Source: Hyphomicrobiales bacterium
Lineage (GTDB): Bacteria; Pseudomonadota; Alphaproteobacteria; SPJN01
Assembly: GCA_006844605.1 (NCBI GenBank)
Contig: SPJN01000002.1
Location: 130,054-194,053, forward strand
Length of the DNA stretch: 64,000 nucleotides
Reading direction: 5' to 3'
The notes beneath the pieces were generated by a model. That model searched no databases, was not told where the DNA came from, and was given only the letters and a program-made list of their open reading frames with translations. The number at the start of each line of letters is the position of its first letter. The first letter of the stretch is position 1. Position numbers and translations under genes: made by a program. This document shows positions 1 through 8,414 of the stretch, piece after piece.

Positions 1-2617
1 GGGCATTGCCCGGCACATCAACTCCGTCACGCATGGCGTCGGTCCCCAACAGACAGGCATGTTCACGGGCGCGGAACATATCGATCAGGGCACTGTTGTC
101 GAGCGCATCGACATGTTGGGCCAATAGCTCCAACCCGGCATTGGTTAATGGGTCCTCGATGCGTTTATGGACCTCTCGCAATCTGGCGATGGCGGTAAAC
201 AGGCCCAACGCCCCGCCATTGGCTGCCAGAAACAGCTCGCGATAGGCCGCTGCCATTTGATCGGGGCTGTTCTTGTCCACATCTGTCACAATGTAAACGC
301 GTGCCTGCTTGCCATAATCAAAGGGGGAGGGGACGGACAAATGCTCCGCTGGGTGTATCAAGTGGCGCGCACCGGTGCGTACCTCAGCGACCTGCCAGTC
401 ATCAGCCTCATCCTCAATCGTGTGGTCGGATAATGTGGCTGACGCGATCAACACGCCGTGGGCGGGCTTATACAATATTTCGGCAAGCGAACGGGTCGGG
501 TCAATCGCATGACGATGTAACCCGATATCGAACACCCGCCGATCATTGCGTTCAACGCCGGCCCAATCGATGGTGCCCAATGACGGATCGGGCAAGTCTT
601 CTGCCTGCATTTTCTTGGTGTCGATCAAATGCATCAACATGGCGCGCCACGCGGGCAGGGTCATCTTGCAGCGTTGTTCGATGCCTTGTAGCGACCCTTC
701 AAGGCCGTTGCGCAGCATGGTGTCGAGTGTATCAGCCTCCCCATCCAGTCGTGCGGCAAGGCCGTGGGCCACCTTGTTCATGGCGTTTTCAAGTTGATGC
801 AGATGTATGGCCAACGCCTTGGCAGTTTCAATCAACTCCTCTGCGGGATCATTAATCGTCGCTTCAAGGTCATGGCCATGGCGAATGTCAGCGGTGCGGG
901 CCTTTACATGGGCATATAGGCGGGCAAGGAAGACTTCACCGGGGCCGTTGGCGCGGTCCTCCCCAATGCGGGGCAACCAGCCTTCTGACGGCAGCCCATT
1001 GGCCAGCGACTGTGTTTCCATCAAGCCGTCGCGTGCCTCGCCAATTATGATGGCAAGCTGCTCATGGGCGGCCTTTGCCTGGTCATCGGCATCTTCGGGC
1101 AAGTCGCTTGTGACCAACAATTCAAGCACACGTTCGGACAACCCGCGCCCGCGCCGCTTGCTGCTTTTTTCGCGGCCCCTGACCCAGCGCCGCATCATCG
1201 ACATTTCAATGCCGGTCAAATGGGCGGAAAAGGCACTGTCCGCTGCATCAAACAGGTGATGCCCCTCATCCAGAACAAACCGTGTCGGCGGGGCCATATT
1301 ACCGTGTGACACGCCGAAGTGCCCCTGTGCGGCGCGCAACATGACCAACGCATGATTGGCGACAACCAGCCGGGCATATTTGGATTTGCGATTGGCGATT
1401 TCGATAAAGCAACGGCGATGGTGGGGGCAGGCTGAATGGATGCACTCCCCCCGCCGGTCGGTCAGATTGCTTGTGCTGCCGGGCGGAAACAAATGCGGCA
1501 CATGGGGCGGAAAATCGCTGCCAACCATCGCGCCGTCACGGCTTTCCGATGCCCAGCGCGCGACCAGCCCCAACCCGATCAGACTGGTAAAGCCAGCGCC
1601 CAAGCCCCCTTGCATGGCACCGCCAACCGCGTCCTGATAATTCAGCAGACACATATAGTTTTCGCGCCCCTTGCGGATGACGGTTTTTTCGGTGCGCATC
1701 TTGTCGTCGGGGTAAAGCTTGATCAGTTCCTCATCCAATTGCCGTTGCAGGTTTTTGGTATAGGTGGACAGCCAGACCGTGCCGTCATTCATCTCGGCCC
1801 AAAGGCTCGCCGGGGCGACATAGCCCAGCGTTTTGCCCGTGCCTGTGCCAGCCTCCGCCAATACCATATTGGGCATGTCTTCGATTTGACGGGGGGTGAA
1901 GGCATAGGCACCGCGAGATGTAAACTCAATCTGTTCGCCGCGTTCTTCGGCGTTTGGCCCCAACAGGCCGCGCAATTGTTCAACCGCCGCTTCGCGGGTC
2001 ACGGCATTGTCGGCAGGGGGCAGGGGGGGCGCGCGGTCCTCCCACTCTGGCACTTGGTTCCAAATGTCATAACCCTGATGAAGACCGCCACGGCGTTTGG
2101 GCAGACCGAGCGCGGCCATAACAGATTGGCCCCAATGCCAGCCCCCATCCATCATGGTTTTGGCGACCCGGCTGGCCTGTTCTTGCTTGTCCCCGGTCCA
2201 ACTGGACAGGGTGGCCAGCAGGTCAGTGGCGGCATCCACCAGCAATAGCGGCGCAGATTCCGGGTCAAGATCGACTTTCAGGCCCAAGGCTGCGGCCACC
2301 CCATCTGGGGTGGGTAGGCAAAACCGGGTGGGGTAAGTAAACGAGAACAACTCAATTATGTCGTAAAGCGGCGCGCGGTCAGGCTCCCGCGGGTCAAGAT
2401 GCAGCCGCCGCATGGTTTGCAGTGTATGGCAGATCAACAGGCCCCGCGCGCCCTCATCCCGTACATAATTGGGCAGGTCTTCGCGGGGAATGAACTCCAA
2501 ACTGCCCGTATCATCCAATATATGCGCGCCACGTGGCCCCGCGACCAGCGCAGGAACGGGCGGCAAAAGCACCTGACCGCCCTTTGTCGGCGGGTCTATC
2601 GAATCGGATTGGCTCAT
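1..2617 (-). CDS. DinG/YoaA-family ATP-dependent DNA helicase (partial)
   Basis: Superfamily 2 iron-sulfur helicase of the XPD/DinG group, expected to unwind DNA in repair or at R-loops and replication intermediates. The minus-strand frame is open from the ATG at 2617 to the window edge (872 codons), so the C-terminal end is missing. I read a Walker A motif AEAGTGTGKT at about residue 265, a cysteine-bearing insertion (YMCLLN, then GECIHSACPHH) fitting the Fe-S cluster region, and the DEGH box LDEGHHLFDAAD. About 240 residues precede the helicase core, as in long alphaproteobacterial DinG-like proteins. It is divergent from lysK across about 95 bases. The plus strand shows long open frames here, but they lack recognisable domains. 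Confidence 0.9.
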   Translation of the reverse strand, partial: MSQSDSIDPPTKGGQVLLPPVPALVAGPRGAHILDDTGSLEFIPREDLPNYVRDEGARGLLICHTLQTMRRLHLDPREPDRAPLYDIIELFSFTYPTRFCLPTPDGVAAALGLKVDLDPESAPLLLVDAATDLLATLSSWTGDKQEQASRVAKTMMDGGWHWGQSVMAALGLPKRRGGLHQGYDIWNQVPEWEDRAPPLPPADNAVTREAAVEQLRGLLGPNAEERGEQIEFTSRGAYAFTPRQIEDMPNMVLAEAGTGTGKTLGYVAPASLWAEMNDGTVWLSTYTKNLQRQLDEELIKLYPDDKMRTEKTVIRKGRENYMCLLNYQDAVGGAMQGGLGAGFTSLIGLGLVARWASESRDGAMVGSDFPPHVPHLFPPGSTSNLTDRRGECIHSACPHHRRCFIEIANRKSKYARLVVANHALVMLRAAQGHFGVSHGNMAPPTRFVLDEGHHLFDAADSAFSAHLTGIEMSMMRRWVRGREKSSKRRGRGLSERVLELLVTSDLPEDADDQAKAAHEQLAIIIGEARDGLMETQSLANGLPSEGWLPRIGEDRANGPGEVFLARLYAHVKARTADIRHGHDLEATINDPAEELIETAKALAIHLHQLENAMNKVAHGLAARLDGEADTLDTMLRNGLEGSLQGIEQRCKMTLPAWRAMLMHLIDTKKMQAEDLPDPSLGTIDWAGVERNDRRVFDIGLHRHAIDPTRSLAEILYKPAHGVLIASATLSDHTIEDEADDWQVAEVRTGARHLIHPAEHLSVPSPFDYGKQARVYIVTDVDKNSPDQMAAAYRELFLAANGGALGLFTAIARLREVHKRIEDPLTNAGLELLAQHVDALDNSALIDMFRAREHACLLGTDAMRDGVDVPGNA

Positions 2618-2624
2618 GCCCTAC

Positions 2625-2630
2625 TATAGC
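2625..2630 (-). promoter_or_regulatory. Possible -10 box of the DinG-like gene, suggesting a leaderless transcript
   Basis: On the minus strand TATAGT is followed by only AGGGC before the ATG at 2617. That places a transcription start on or next to the start codon. Seventeen bases upstream is GTGTCA, a weak -35 match (4 of 6). This is inference from base composition only. Confidence 0.3.
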
Positions 2631-2652
2631 CCCGCATGCGGCGTCTGACACC

Positions 2653-2680
2653 GTTGACGGGGCGTCAGGGCGCGCATAAT
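2653..2680 (+). promoter_or_regulatory. lysK promoter-like region with a TTGACG-type palindrome
   Basis: GTTGACG-GGG-CGTCA at 2653-2667 shares 15 identical bases with the perfect palindrome at 8364-8380 beside the tetR gene. The last two arm bases differ (GG instead of AC). TTGACG can serve as a -35 box, with CATAAT at 2675-2680 as a -10 after a short 15-base spacer. It could also be an operator for the divergent helicase gene. Confidence 0.35.
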
Positions 2681-2712
2681 GTCCCCCGACCTTTTTTATG
2701 GATTATGGATCA

Positions 2713-4299
2713 ATGACAGACCTTCGTGACATCGCAATGGACTCCAACGCCTGGCCCTTTGTTGAGGCACGGAAGATCCTGAAACGGATCGAACAGTCCG
2801 GCGTGCCCGAAAAGGGGTATATCCTGTTTGAAACAGGCTATGGCCCCTCTGGCCTGCCGCATATCGGTACGTTCTGCGAAGTGGCCCGCACGACGATGGT
2901 CCGTCATGCCCTTTCCACACTGTCAGATGTGCCCACCAAGCTGATTGCCTTTTCCGATGATATGGACGGTTTGCGCAAGGTGCCCGATAATATCCCCGAA
3001 CAGGAGATGATGGCCGGTCATTTGAACAAGGCGCTGACATCCGTGCCCGACCCGTTCGGTACGCATCCCAGCTTTGGCGAGCATAACAATGCCCGCCTAT
3101 GTGCCTTTTTGGATCAATATGGCTTTGATTATGAGTTCAAAAGCTCCACAGCGACCTATCAGGCCGGGGAGTTTGACGAGACGTTGCTGCGTGTTCTGGA
3201 CCGCTATGATGCGATCATGAATGTGGTCTTGCCGACATTGGGTGAAGAACGCCGTAAAACCTATTCTCCGTTCTTTCCGGTTGATCCTGAAACACGCGAA
3301 GTGTTGCAGGTGCCGACAGTTGAACGGAATGTCGCCGCGGGCACAATTGTGTATGAGATGCCAGATGGCACCAAGCGCGAAACCAGCGTGACAGGCGGGG
3401 CCTGCAAGCTGCAATGGAAGTGCGATTGGGGCATGCGGTGGGCGGCGCTGGATGTTGATTATGAAATGTCGGGCAAGGACCTGACGGATTCGGTCAAGCT
3501 TGGCAGTCGCATCACGCAAATTCTGGGGCAAAAGCCGCCAGAAGGGCTGATCTATGAAATGTTTCTTGACCAAAAGGGCGAGAAAATTTCAAAGTCCAAG
3601 GGCAATGGCATCTCCATCGACGAATGGCTGCGCTATGCTACCGAAGAAAGTCTGGCACTGTACGTTCATCAAAGCCCGCGCAAGGCAAAGCGGCTGTACT
3701 TTGATGTGATCCCCAAGGCGGTCGATGAATATATCACCTTTAGCGAGAAATTCGCTGGTGAAGCGCCGGAAAAGCAGTTGCAGAACCCGGTGTGGCACAT
3801 TCATGGCGGCAACCCGCCCAATGTTGATGTGCCCGTCAGCTTTGGCCTGTTGCTGAATTTGGTGTCGGCGGCAAATACGGAAGATGAAGACACGTTGTGG
3901 GGCTTTATCAACCGGTATGCCGATGGCGTGTCACCACAAACCCATCCCATGTTGGCGGCGATGGTGACGAACGCGATTGCCTATTTCGACGACTTTGTGA
4001 AGCCCACAAAATCGTTCCGGGCACCCAGCGCGGATGAGGCAAAGGCCATGACCGATCTGCGTGATCGTCTGTTGGCGTTGGACCCTGACTTGCATGATGG
4101 CAAGGCGTTGCAGGATATGGTCTTTGCTGTTGGCAAGGAGCATGGCTTTGAAAATTTGCGTGATTGGTTCAAGGCACTTTACGAAACCTTGCTGGGGCAA
4201 TCACAAGGTCCACGCATGGGTGGTTTCATCGCCATTTATGGGGTTGAGAATACTGCCGGGTTGATTGACAAGGCACTGGCCGGTGAGCTGGCGGCCTGA
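2713..4299 (+). CDS. lysK: Class I lysyl-tRNA synthetase
   Basis: Charges tRNA-Lys with lysine in the cytoplasm. It belongs to the archaeal-type class I LysRS family used by many Alphaproteobacteria instead of class II LysS. The HIGH-type motif (GLPHIG, residues 47-52) and the KMSKS-type motif (KISKS, residues 291-295) are both present, and the 528-residue length is normal. I chose ATG 2713 (MTDLRDIAMDS) because it matches the usual N-terminus; an in-frame ATG lies at 2698. The stop overlaps the DUF952 start as TGATG, so lysK, DUF952 and pyrD probably form one transcript. Confidence 0.95.
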   Translation: MTDLRDIAMDSNAWPFVEARKILKRIEQSGVPEKGYILFETGYGPSGLPHIGTFCEVARTTMVRHALSTLSDVPTKLIAFSDDMDGLRKVPDNIPEQEMMAGHLNKALTSVPDPFGTHPSFGEHNNARLCAFLDQYGFDYEFKSSTATYQAGEFDETLLRVLDRYDAIMNVVLPTLGEERRKTYSPFFPVDPETREVLQVPTVERNVAAGTIVYEMPDGTKRETSVTGGACKLQWKCDWGMRWAALDVDYEMSGKDLTDSVKLGSRITQILGQKPPEGLIYEMFLDQKGEKISKSKGNGISIDEWLRYATEESLALYVHQSPRKAKRLYFDVIPKAVDEYITFSEKFAGEAPEKQLQNPVWHIHGGNPPNVDVPVSFGLLLNLVSAANTEDEDTLWGFINRYADGVSPQTHPMLAAMVTNAIAYFDDFVKPTKSFRAPSADEAKAMTDLRDRLLALDPDLHDGKALQDMVFAVGKEHGFENLRDWFKALYETLLGQSQGPRMGGFIAIYGVENTAGLIDKALAGELAA

Positions 4300-4619
4300 T
4301 GGCATTGATCTATAAAATCGTGCCGTGCGCGCTGTGGGAAGACGCCTTGCGTGAAGGTGTGTTTGCAGGTGCGCCGGTTGATTTGGCTGATGGCTTCATC
4401 CATTTTTCCAGCGCCGACCAAGTGCAGGAAACCTGTGACAAACATTTCGCCGGGCAGCGCAACCTGTTGCTGGTGGCAATCGAAGAAGAAAAACTTGGCG
4501 ATGCGCTGAAGTGGGAAGTTAGCCGGGGTGGGGCGTTGTTCCCGCATTATTACGGCACGTTCAGTCCCGCGCTTGCCACAACCGTCACGCTGATCAAAGA
4601 TATGGCCCATGTCATCTAG
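4299..4619 (+). CDS. DUF952 family protein
   Basis: A 106-residue cytoplasmic protein of the DUF952 family, whose biochemical role is not established. Family hallmarks are visible: DGFIHFSSADQV near residue 31, and W-E-x-SRGGALFPHYY in the second half. The start codon overlaps the lysK stop by one base and the last 11 bases overlap pyrD, so it is translationally coupled on both sides. The tight coupling says only that it is co-expressed with these housekeeping genes. Confidence 0.88.
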   Translation: MALIYKIVPCALWEDALREGVFAGAPVDLADGFIHFSSADQVQETCDKHFAGQRNLLLVAIEEEKLGDALKWEVSRGGALFPHYYGTFSPALATTVTLIKDMAHVI

Positions 4620-5670
4620 TTTCGTTTCAAATTTTGGTACAGCACTGGTGCGCAAGCTATCGCCGGAGGCGGCGCATAAGGCAACCTTGCGCGCGCTGTC
4701 GCTTGGGATGGCTGGGCGCAGCAAGACGCCGTCTGATCCGGTTTTGAAAACCACATTGTTCGGTATGCCATTCATGAACCCCGTCGGGCTTGCCGCCGGG
4801 TTTGACAAGGATGCGCTGGTCCCGGATGCCATGTTGCGGCTGGGCCTTGGCTTTGTTGAGGTGGGCACGTTGACCCCGCTGGCGCAGCCGGGCAATCCCA
4901 AGCCGCGTATTTTCCGCCTGCCTGAAGATGGCGCGGTGATCAATCGGTTGGGCTTTAACAATGGCGGCCACGGCCCTGCGTTGACGCGGTTGGAAAAGCG
5001 CGCGCGCGCCGGACGGTTGGGCATTGTTGGTGTCAATATCGGGGCCAATAAAGATTCTGACGACCGCATCAATGATTATGTGTTGGGGGTGGAACGGTTC
5101 AAGCATCTGGCTGACTTTTTCACCGTCAATATTTCAAGCCCCAATACGCCGGGCCTGCGGGGTTTGCAGGATAAGGATCAGTTGGCCGCCCTGTTGGCGC
5201 TGACGGCTGATGCGCGCGGCGATGATGGCCCACCGCTTTTGTTGAAAGTTGCCCCTGACCTTGATGAGCAGGGGGTCAGCGACATTGCTGATTTGTTGAA
5301 GCGCAGTGCCTTTGATGGGTTGATCGTGTCGAACACCACCATCGACCGTCCCGCCAGTTTGCAAAGCGTCGCCAAGGGTGAGGCAGGTGGCCTGTCCGGC
5401 AGGCCCTTGTTTGAACCATCAACCCAAATGTTACGCAATTTTTATCAGGCGCTTGATGGGGCCATGCCATTGATTGGCGTTGGCGGCATCGCGTCGGGCG
5501 CAGATGCCTATACCAAGATCAAGGCAGGCGCATCGTTGGTTGAGCTTTATTCCGCATTGACCTATGGCGGCCCGCCCCTGATTGACGACATCGTTGCCGA
5601 TCTTGCTGCACTGGTGAAAGCCGATGGCTTCACCAATGTGTCAGACGCGGTTGGCGCAGACTATAAATAA
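4609..5670 (+). CDS. pyrD: Dihydroorotate dehydrogenase, class 2 (quinone-dependent)
   Basis: Oxidises dihydroorotate to orotate in pyrimidine synthesis and passes electrons through FMN to the membrane quinone pool. At 353 residues it has the class 2 length, with an N-terminal amphipathic extension before the barrel (residues about 1-40). GLAAGFDKD marks the barrel start. VNISSPNTPG, around residue 175, carries the class 2 catalytic serine. GVGGIASG and the terminal ALTYGGP fit the FMN phosphate site. The start overlaps the end of the DUF952 gene by 11 bases. Confidence 0.96.
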   Translation: MSSSFVSNFGTALVRKLSPEAAHKATLRALSLGMAGRSKTPSDPVLKTTLFGMPFMNPVGLAAGFDKDALVPDAMLRLGLGFVEVGTLTPLAQPGNPKPRIFRLPEDGAVINRLGFNNGGHGPALTRLEKRARAGRLGIVGVNIGANKDSDDRINDYVLGVERFKHLADFFTVNISSPNTPGLRGLQDKDQLAALLALTADARGDDGPPLLLKVAPDLDEQGVSDIADLLKRSAFDGLIVSNTTIDRPASLQSVAKGEAGGLSGRPLFEPSTQMLRNFYQALDGAMPLIGVGGIASGADAYTKIKAGASLVELYSALTYGGPPLIDDIVADLAALVKADGFTNVSDAVGADYK

Positions 5671-5696
5671 AAGAAGACGACAAATAGGAGATGAGT

Positions 5697-6044
5697 ATGA
5701 GCGACGTCACCATTTTGCATAACCCGCGCTGTTCAAAGTCCCGCCAGACACTGGCCCTGCTGGAAGAACAAGGTATCGCCCCCAAAGTGCGTCTGTATCT
5801 TGAGGACGCCTTGTCCGTTGACGAGTTGAAGGCGCTGCAAGGTCAGCTTGGCTTTGATGATGTGCGCAAGATGATGCGCACCAAGGAAGATGCCTATAAG
5901 GACCTTGGCTTGGCAGATGCCAGCGAAGCGCAGCTTCTTGTTGCCATTGCCGACAACCCCAAATTATTGGAACGCCCTGCCGTGATTAAGAATGGGCAGG
6001 CGCGTCTTGGCCGCCCGCCGGAGCAGGTGTTAGAGATTTTGTAA
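5697..6044 (+). CDS. ArsC/YfgD-like thioredoxin-fold reductase
   Basis: A 115-residue member of the ArsC/Spx thioredoxin-fold family, annotated as glutaredoxin-type arsenate reductase. HNPRCSKSRQ holds the single active cysteine in the CxxS arrangement. VRLYLEDALS and RPAVIKNGQARLGRPPE match the arginine-rich substrate region. No other ars gene is nearby, so arsenate as the true substrate is unproven. ATG 5697 is preferred over 5691 because AGGAG (5686-5690) then has a 6-base spacer. The 3' end overlaps the convergent MATE gene by 59 bases. Confidence 0.85.
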   Translation: MSDVTILHNPRCSKSRQTLALLEEQGIAPKVRLYLEDALSVDELKALQGQLGFDDVRKMMRTKEDAYKDLGLADASEAQLLVAIADNPKLLERPAVIKNGQARLGRPPEQVLEIL

Positions 6045-7368
6045 TCGTCCGGTTAAGCCAAAGGGCAAGTGACAATGCCCGCAATCCGAAAAAGATTGTA
6101 AAGGCCGCCCACAGGCCCTGATTGCCAAAGATTGGTGTCAGCACTGCCCATAGACCGATATAGGCTGCAAAGCAGATGATCATGGCGTTACGCATGATGC
6201 GCGTCCCGCCCAGCCCGATATAGATCCCATCAAGCTGGAAGCACCACAGCGACACCAGCGGCAGAATAATCGCCCAATGCCACAGGGCAGCGGTGGCGGT
6301 CTGTACGTCCTCAACATTGGTCATGATGGTCAAGAACAGGTCACGGCCCAAGACCCACAATAGCGCGATTGTAACGCCCGCACCGATAGCCCATATGAAT
6401 GTGCGGCGAATGACCAAGCGCAGCTTTTTGTCATCGCGCTTGCCGATGGCCTGACCGATCAGGCTTTCAGCTGCGATGGCAAACCCGTCCAGCCCGTGGG
6501 CCGTAATGGTCAGCACGTGTAGCATTAATGCATTGGCAGCCAGAACGATGTCGCCCGCCTTGGCCCCCTGAATGGTAATCCAGACAAAGGCGGTGGTCAG
6601 GAATAGCGCGCGGACAAACAGGTCGGTATTGACGATGCCGACCTCGCGCCATTTTTTGCTGTCCCAAAACCCGGTGATATGTTCATGGCGCGGTAGTTGC
6701 GGTATGCGGCCTTTGACCAGTAGCAGCCCAAGACCCAGCGTGATCCATTCCGCGACAGAGCTTGCCGCCCCAACGCCGCCGACACCCCAATCAAGGCCCA
6801 TGACAAACCACAGGTCCAGCAGCATGTTCAGCCCATTCAGAAATAATTGCAGGCCCAGCACGGCGCGGGTGCGCCCCTGTCCCATGAACCATCCCAGAAT
6901 GGCAAAATTGGCAAGTTGCGCGGGCGTGCCCCAGAACCGGGCGGTGATGTAATCCTGTGCCAGGTTTTTGACCGGTGCGCTGGCATCAACGGCCTTATCG
7001 GCAAGCAGCCAGATTAAATCCTGTGCCAAAAACAACACAACGCCGATTGCGCCGCCCAACAACATGGCGCGTCCCAGTTGCGCAATAACCTCGCCCCCAT
7101 CATCGCTGCCAAGGGCACGGGCACTTAACCCCGCTGTGCCGGATCGTAAAAACCCCAGCGCCCATACAACATAGGTGAACACAAGGGCACCAATGGCAAC
7201 CGCGCCAATGGGTTCAGCAGTACCCAGATGACCGACGACCGCCGTGTCCACAGCCCCCAATAGGGGCACCATGGCATTAGACAGCAGGATCGGCCCGGCA
7301 ATCCCGGCGATGTTGCGGTGACTGACGTCCAGGGTGTGCGTCTGCTGCTTATACTTGGCCTGCGCCAT
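5986..7368 (-). CDS. MATE family (DinF-like) efflux transporter
   Basis: A 460-residue multidrug and toxin extrusion protein, an inner-membrane exporter driven by a cation gradient. It shows about twelve hydrophobic segments. The N-terminal stretch GPILLSNAMVPLLGAVDTAVVG with GHLG and AVAIGA is typical of the DinF branch. It starts two bases after the stop of the upstream thioesterase, so it is the last gene of a three-gene unit with the two hotdog proteins. Substrate is unknown. Its final 19 codons lie over the 3' end of the ArsC-like gene. Confidence 0.9.
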   Translation of the reverse strand: MAQAKYKQQTHTLDVSHRNIAGIAGPILLSNAMVPLLGAVDTAVVGHLGTAEPIGAVAIGALVFTYVVWALGFLRSGTAGLSARALGSDDGGEVIAQLGRAMLLGGAIGVVLFLAQDLIWLLADKAVDASAPVKNLAQDYITARFWGTPAQLANFAILGWFMGQGRTRAVLGLQLFLNGLNMLLDLWFVMGLDWGVGGVGAASSVAEWITLGLGLLLVKGRIPQLPRHEHITGFWDSKKWREVGIVNTDLFVRALFLTTAFVWITIQGAKAGDIVLAANALMLHVLTITAHGLDGFAIAAESLIGQAIGKRDDKKLRLVIRRTFIWAIGAGVTIALLWVLGRDLFLTIMTNVEDVQTATAALWHWAIILPLVSLWCFQLDGIYIGLGGTRIMRNAMIICFAAYIGLWAVLTPIFGNQGLWAAFTIFFGLRALSLALWLNRTITKSLTPAPAGGQDAPAHS

Positions 7369-7370
7369 GC

Positions 7371-7835
7371 CTAGCCTTTGTCCTGCGTGGTCAGGAAATT
7401 GCCAATGGCGACTGCGGTCAGTTTTTCAGGGTCCGATTGCCAGCATTCAACACGCACATTTGACAGCCGACGACCCAGCTTTGACACGATGGCGCGGCCA
7501 TATAACGGCGCCGCTCGGCCTGAACGCATATAGTCCACAGTCATGTTGACAGTGCGCGGCATAAATTGCGCCTGACCGATCCAGATCAATTGTACAATGG
7601 CGGTGACTTCCAAAAAGCTGCCAATGACGCCGCCGTGAATGGCTGGCAGTTGTGCATTGCCCACCAGCTCATCCTTGAAGGGCAGGGTGGTCAACACCGT
7701 GCCGTCCTGTTGCGGGCTGGTCTGGATGCCCAAAAATTTCAGATAGGGCAGGCTTTCAATCAACGCCTTGCCGCTGCCATCTTCGGGCGCACCGCGTTCA
7801 AAATAGTTAATCAGGTCTTGATGAAGGCTGCTCAT
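7371..7835 (-). CDS. PaaI-type hotdog thioesterase (second of a pair)
   Basis: A 154-residue hotdog-fold protein of the PaaI/4HBT group, which hydrolyses acyl-CoA thioesters in the cytoplasm. LPAIHGGVIGSFLEVTA near residues 83-99 is the characteristic HGG helix region, and NMTVDYMRSGRAAPLYGRA follows as expected. The start overlaps the upstream thioesterase stop by four bases (ATGA). The two products are related, so the pair may form a heteromer or have different acyl preferences; both ideas are inference. Confidence 0.85.
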   Translation of the reverse strand: MSSLHQDLINYFERGAPEDGSGKALIESLPYLKFLGIQTSPQQDGTVLTTLPFKDELVGNAQLPAIHGGVIGSFLEVTAIVQLIWIGQAQFMPRTVNMTVDYMRSGRAAPLYGRAIVSKLGRRLSNVRVECWQSDPEKLTAVAIGNFLTTQDKG

Positions 7836-8338
7836 GATGCGTCTCCATCATTTTTGGCTAGCATCTCACCAATCATGGAGGCGGTGGTATTCGCGCCGAT
7901 CGGATCAGAACGGTTTGCGGCAAGCATAAAGCTGCCGGCGCAATGAGCGATAGGTTTGTCCGGGCTGTCGGTATAGGCAACCCCGCGCACAAAGGCGACC
8001 GCGCGGGTCAGGCGGTAGCATTCAGTGGTGCAGAATATATCTTTCCCAGCCTCTGCCGGGCGCATGTAATCGATGCGCAGATCAATCGTCGCAATGGCCA
8101 TTGGCGCAGGCAAGGCTGAAATCACGGACGACCCGCAAACATTATCCAGCATTGCCGTGATGACACCGCCGTGAATAATGCCAGAGTCCGGGTCACCGAT
8201 CAGATGATCGGCATAGGGCACCTTGGCGGTAACTTTGCCTTTTTCGGCGCTGATGATGCGAATGCCGATGGCATTGGCAAAGGGCACGTGGGAAATCAAT
8301 TGACCGGCCGCTTCTTCAATGTCGGGATTGTCGCTCAT
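7832..8338 (-). CDS. PaaI-type hotdog thioesterase (first of a pair)
   Basis: A 168-residue hotdog-fold thioesterase. SGIIHGGVITAMLDNVCG holds the HGG motif with the Asp on the following helix that is common in PaaI enzymes, and IDLRIDYMRPAEAG is the matching beta strand. It is the first gene of the unit thioesterase-thioesterase-MATE and is divergent from a TetR gene. The perfect palindrome at 8364-8380 lies 26 bases upstream of its start, so the TetR product is the likely regulator. The natural acyl-CoA is unknown. Confidence 0.87.
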   Translation of the reverse strand: MSDNPDIEEAAGQLISHVPFANAIGIRIISAEKGKVTAKVPYADHLIGDPDSGIIHGGVITAMLDNVCGSSVISALPAPMAIATIDLRIDYMRPAEAGKDIFCTTECYRLTRAVAFVRGVAYTDSPDKPIAHCAGSFMLAANRSDPIGANTTASMIGEMLAKNDGDAS

Positions 8339-8363
8339 ATTATCACTTCAAACTGTCTGAATT

Positions 8364-8380
8364 GTTGACGGGGCGTCAAC
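8364..8380. promoter_or_regulatory. Perfect 17-base palindrome, probable TetR operator
   Basis: GTTGACG-GGG-CGTCAAC has 7-base arms that are exact inverse complements around a 3-base centre. It sits in the divergent gap, 26 bases from the thioesterase start and 34 bases before the tetR ATG. Size and position fit a TetR dimer site controlling both directions. A 15-base identical stretch occurs at 2653-2667. Confidence 0.7.
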
Positions 8381-8414
8381 TTTGGTCCACATCTTTATTG
8401 AATGTCTTTATAGC

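Noticed and set aside
1436..2248. Long plus-strand open frame (270 codons) near the left edge
   Set aside because: The minus strand over the same bases encodes the DinG-like helicase with Walker A, Fe-S and DEGH motifs; the plus frame has no recognisable domain.
4236..5072. Minus-strand open frame of 278 codons over pyrD
   Set aside because: It is antisense to a clear dihydroorotate dehydrogenase and has low-complexity composition typical of a shadow frame.
5697..6044. Arsenic resistance locus
   Set aside because: Only the ArsC-like gene is present, with no arsB, acr3 or arsR nearby, so a resistance role is not supported.
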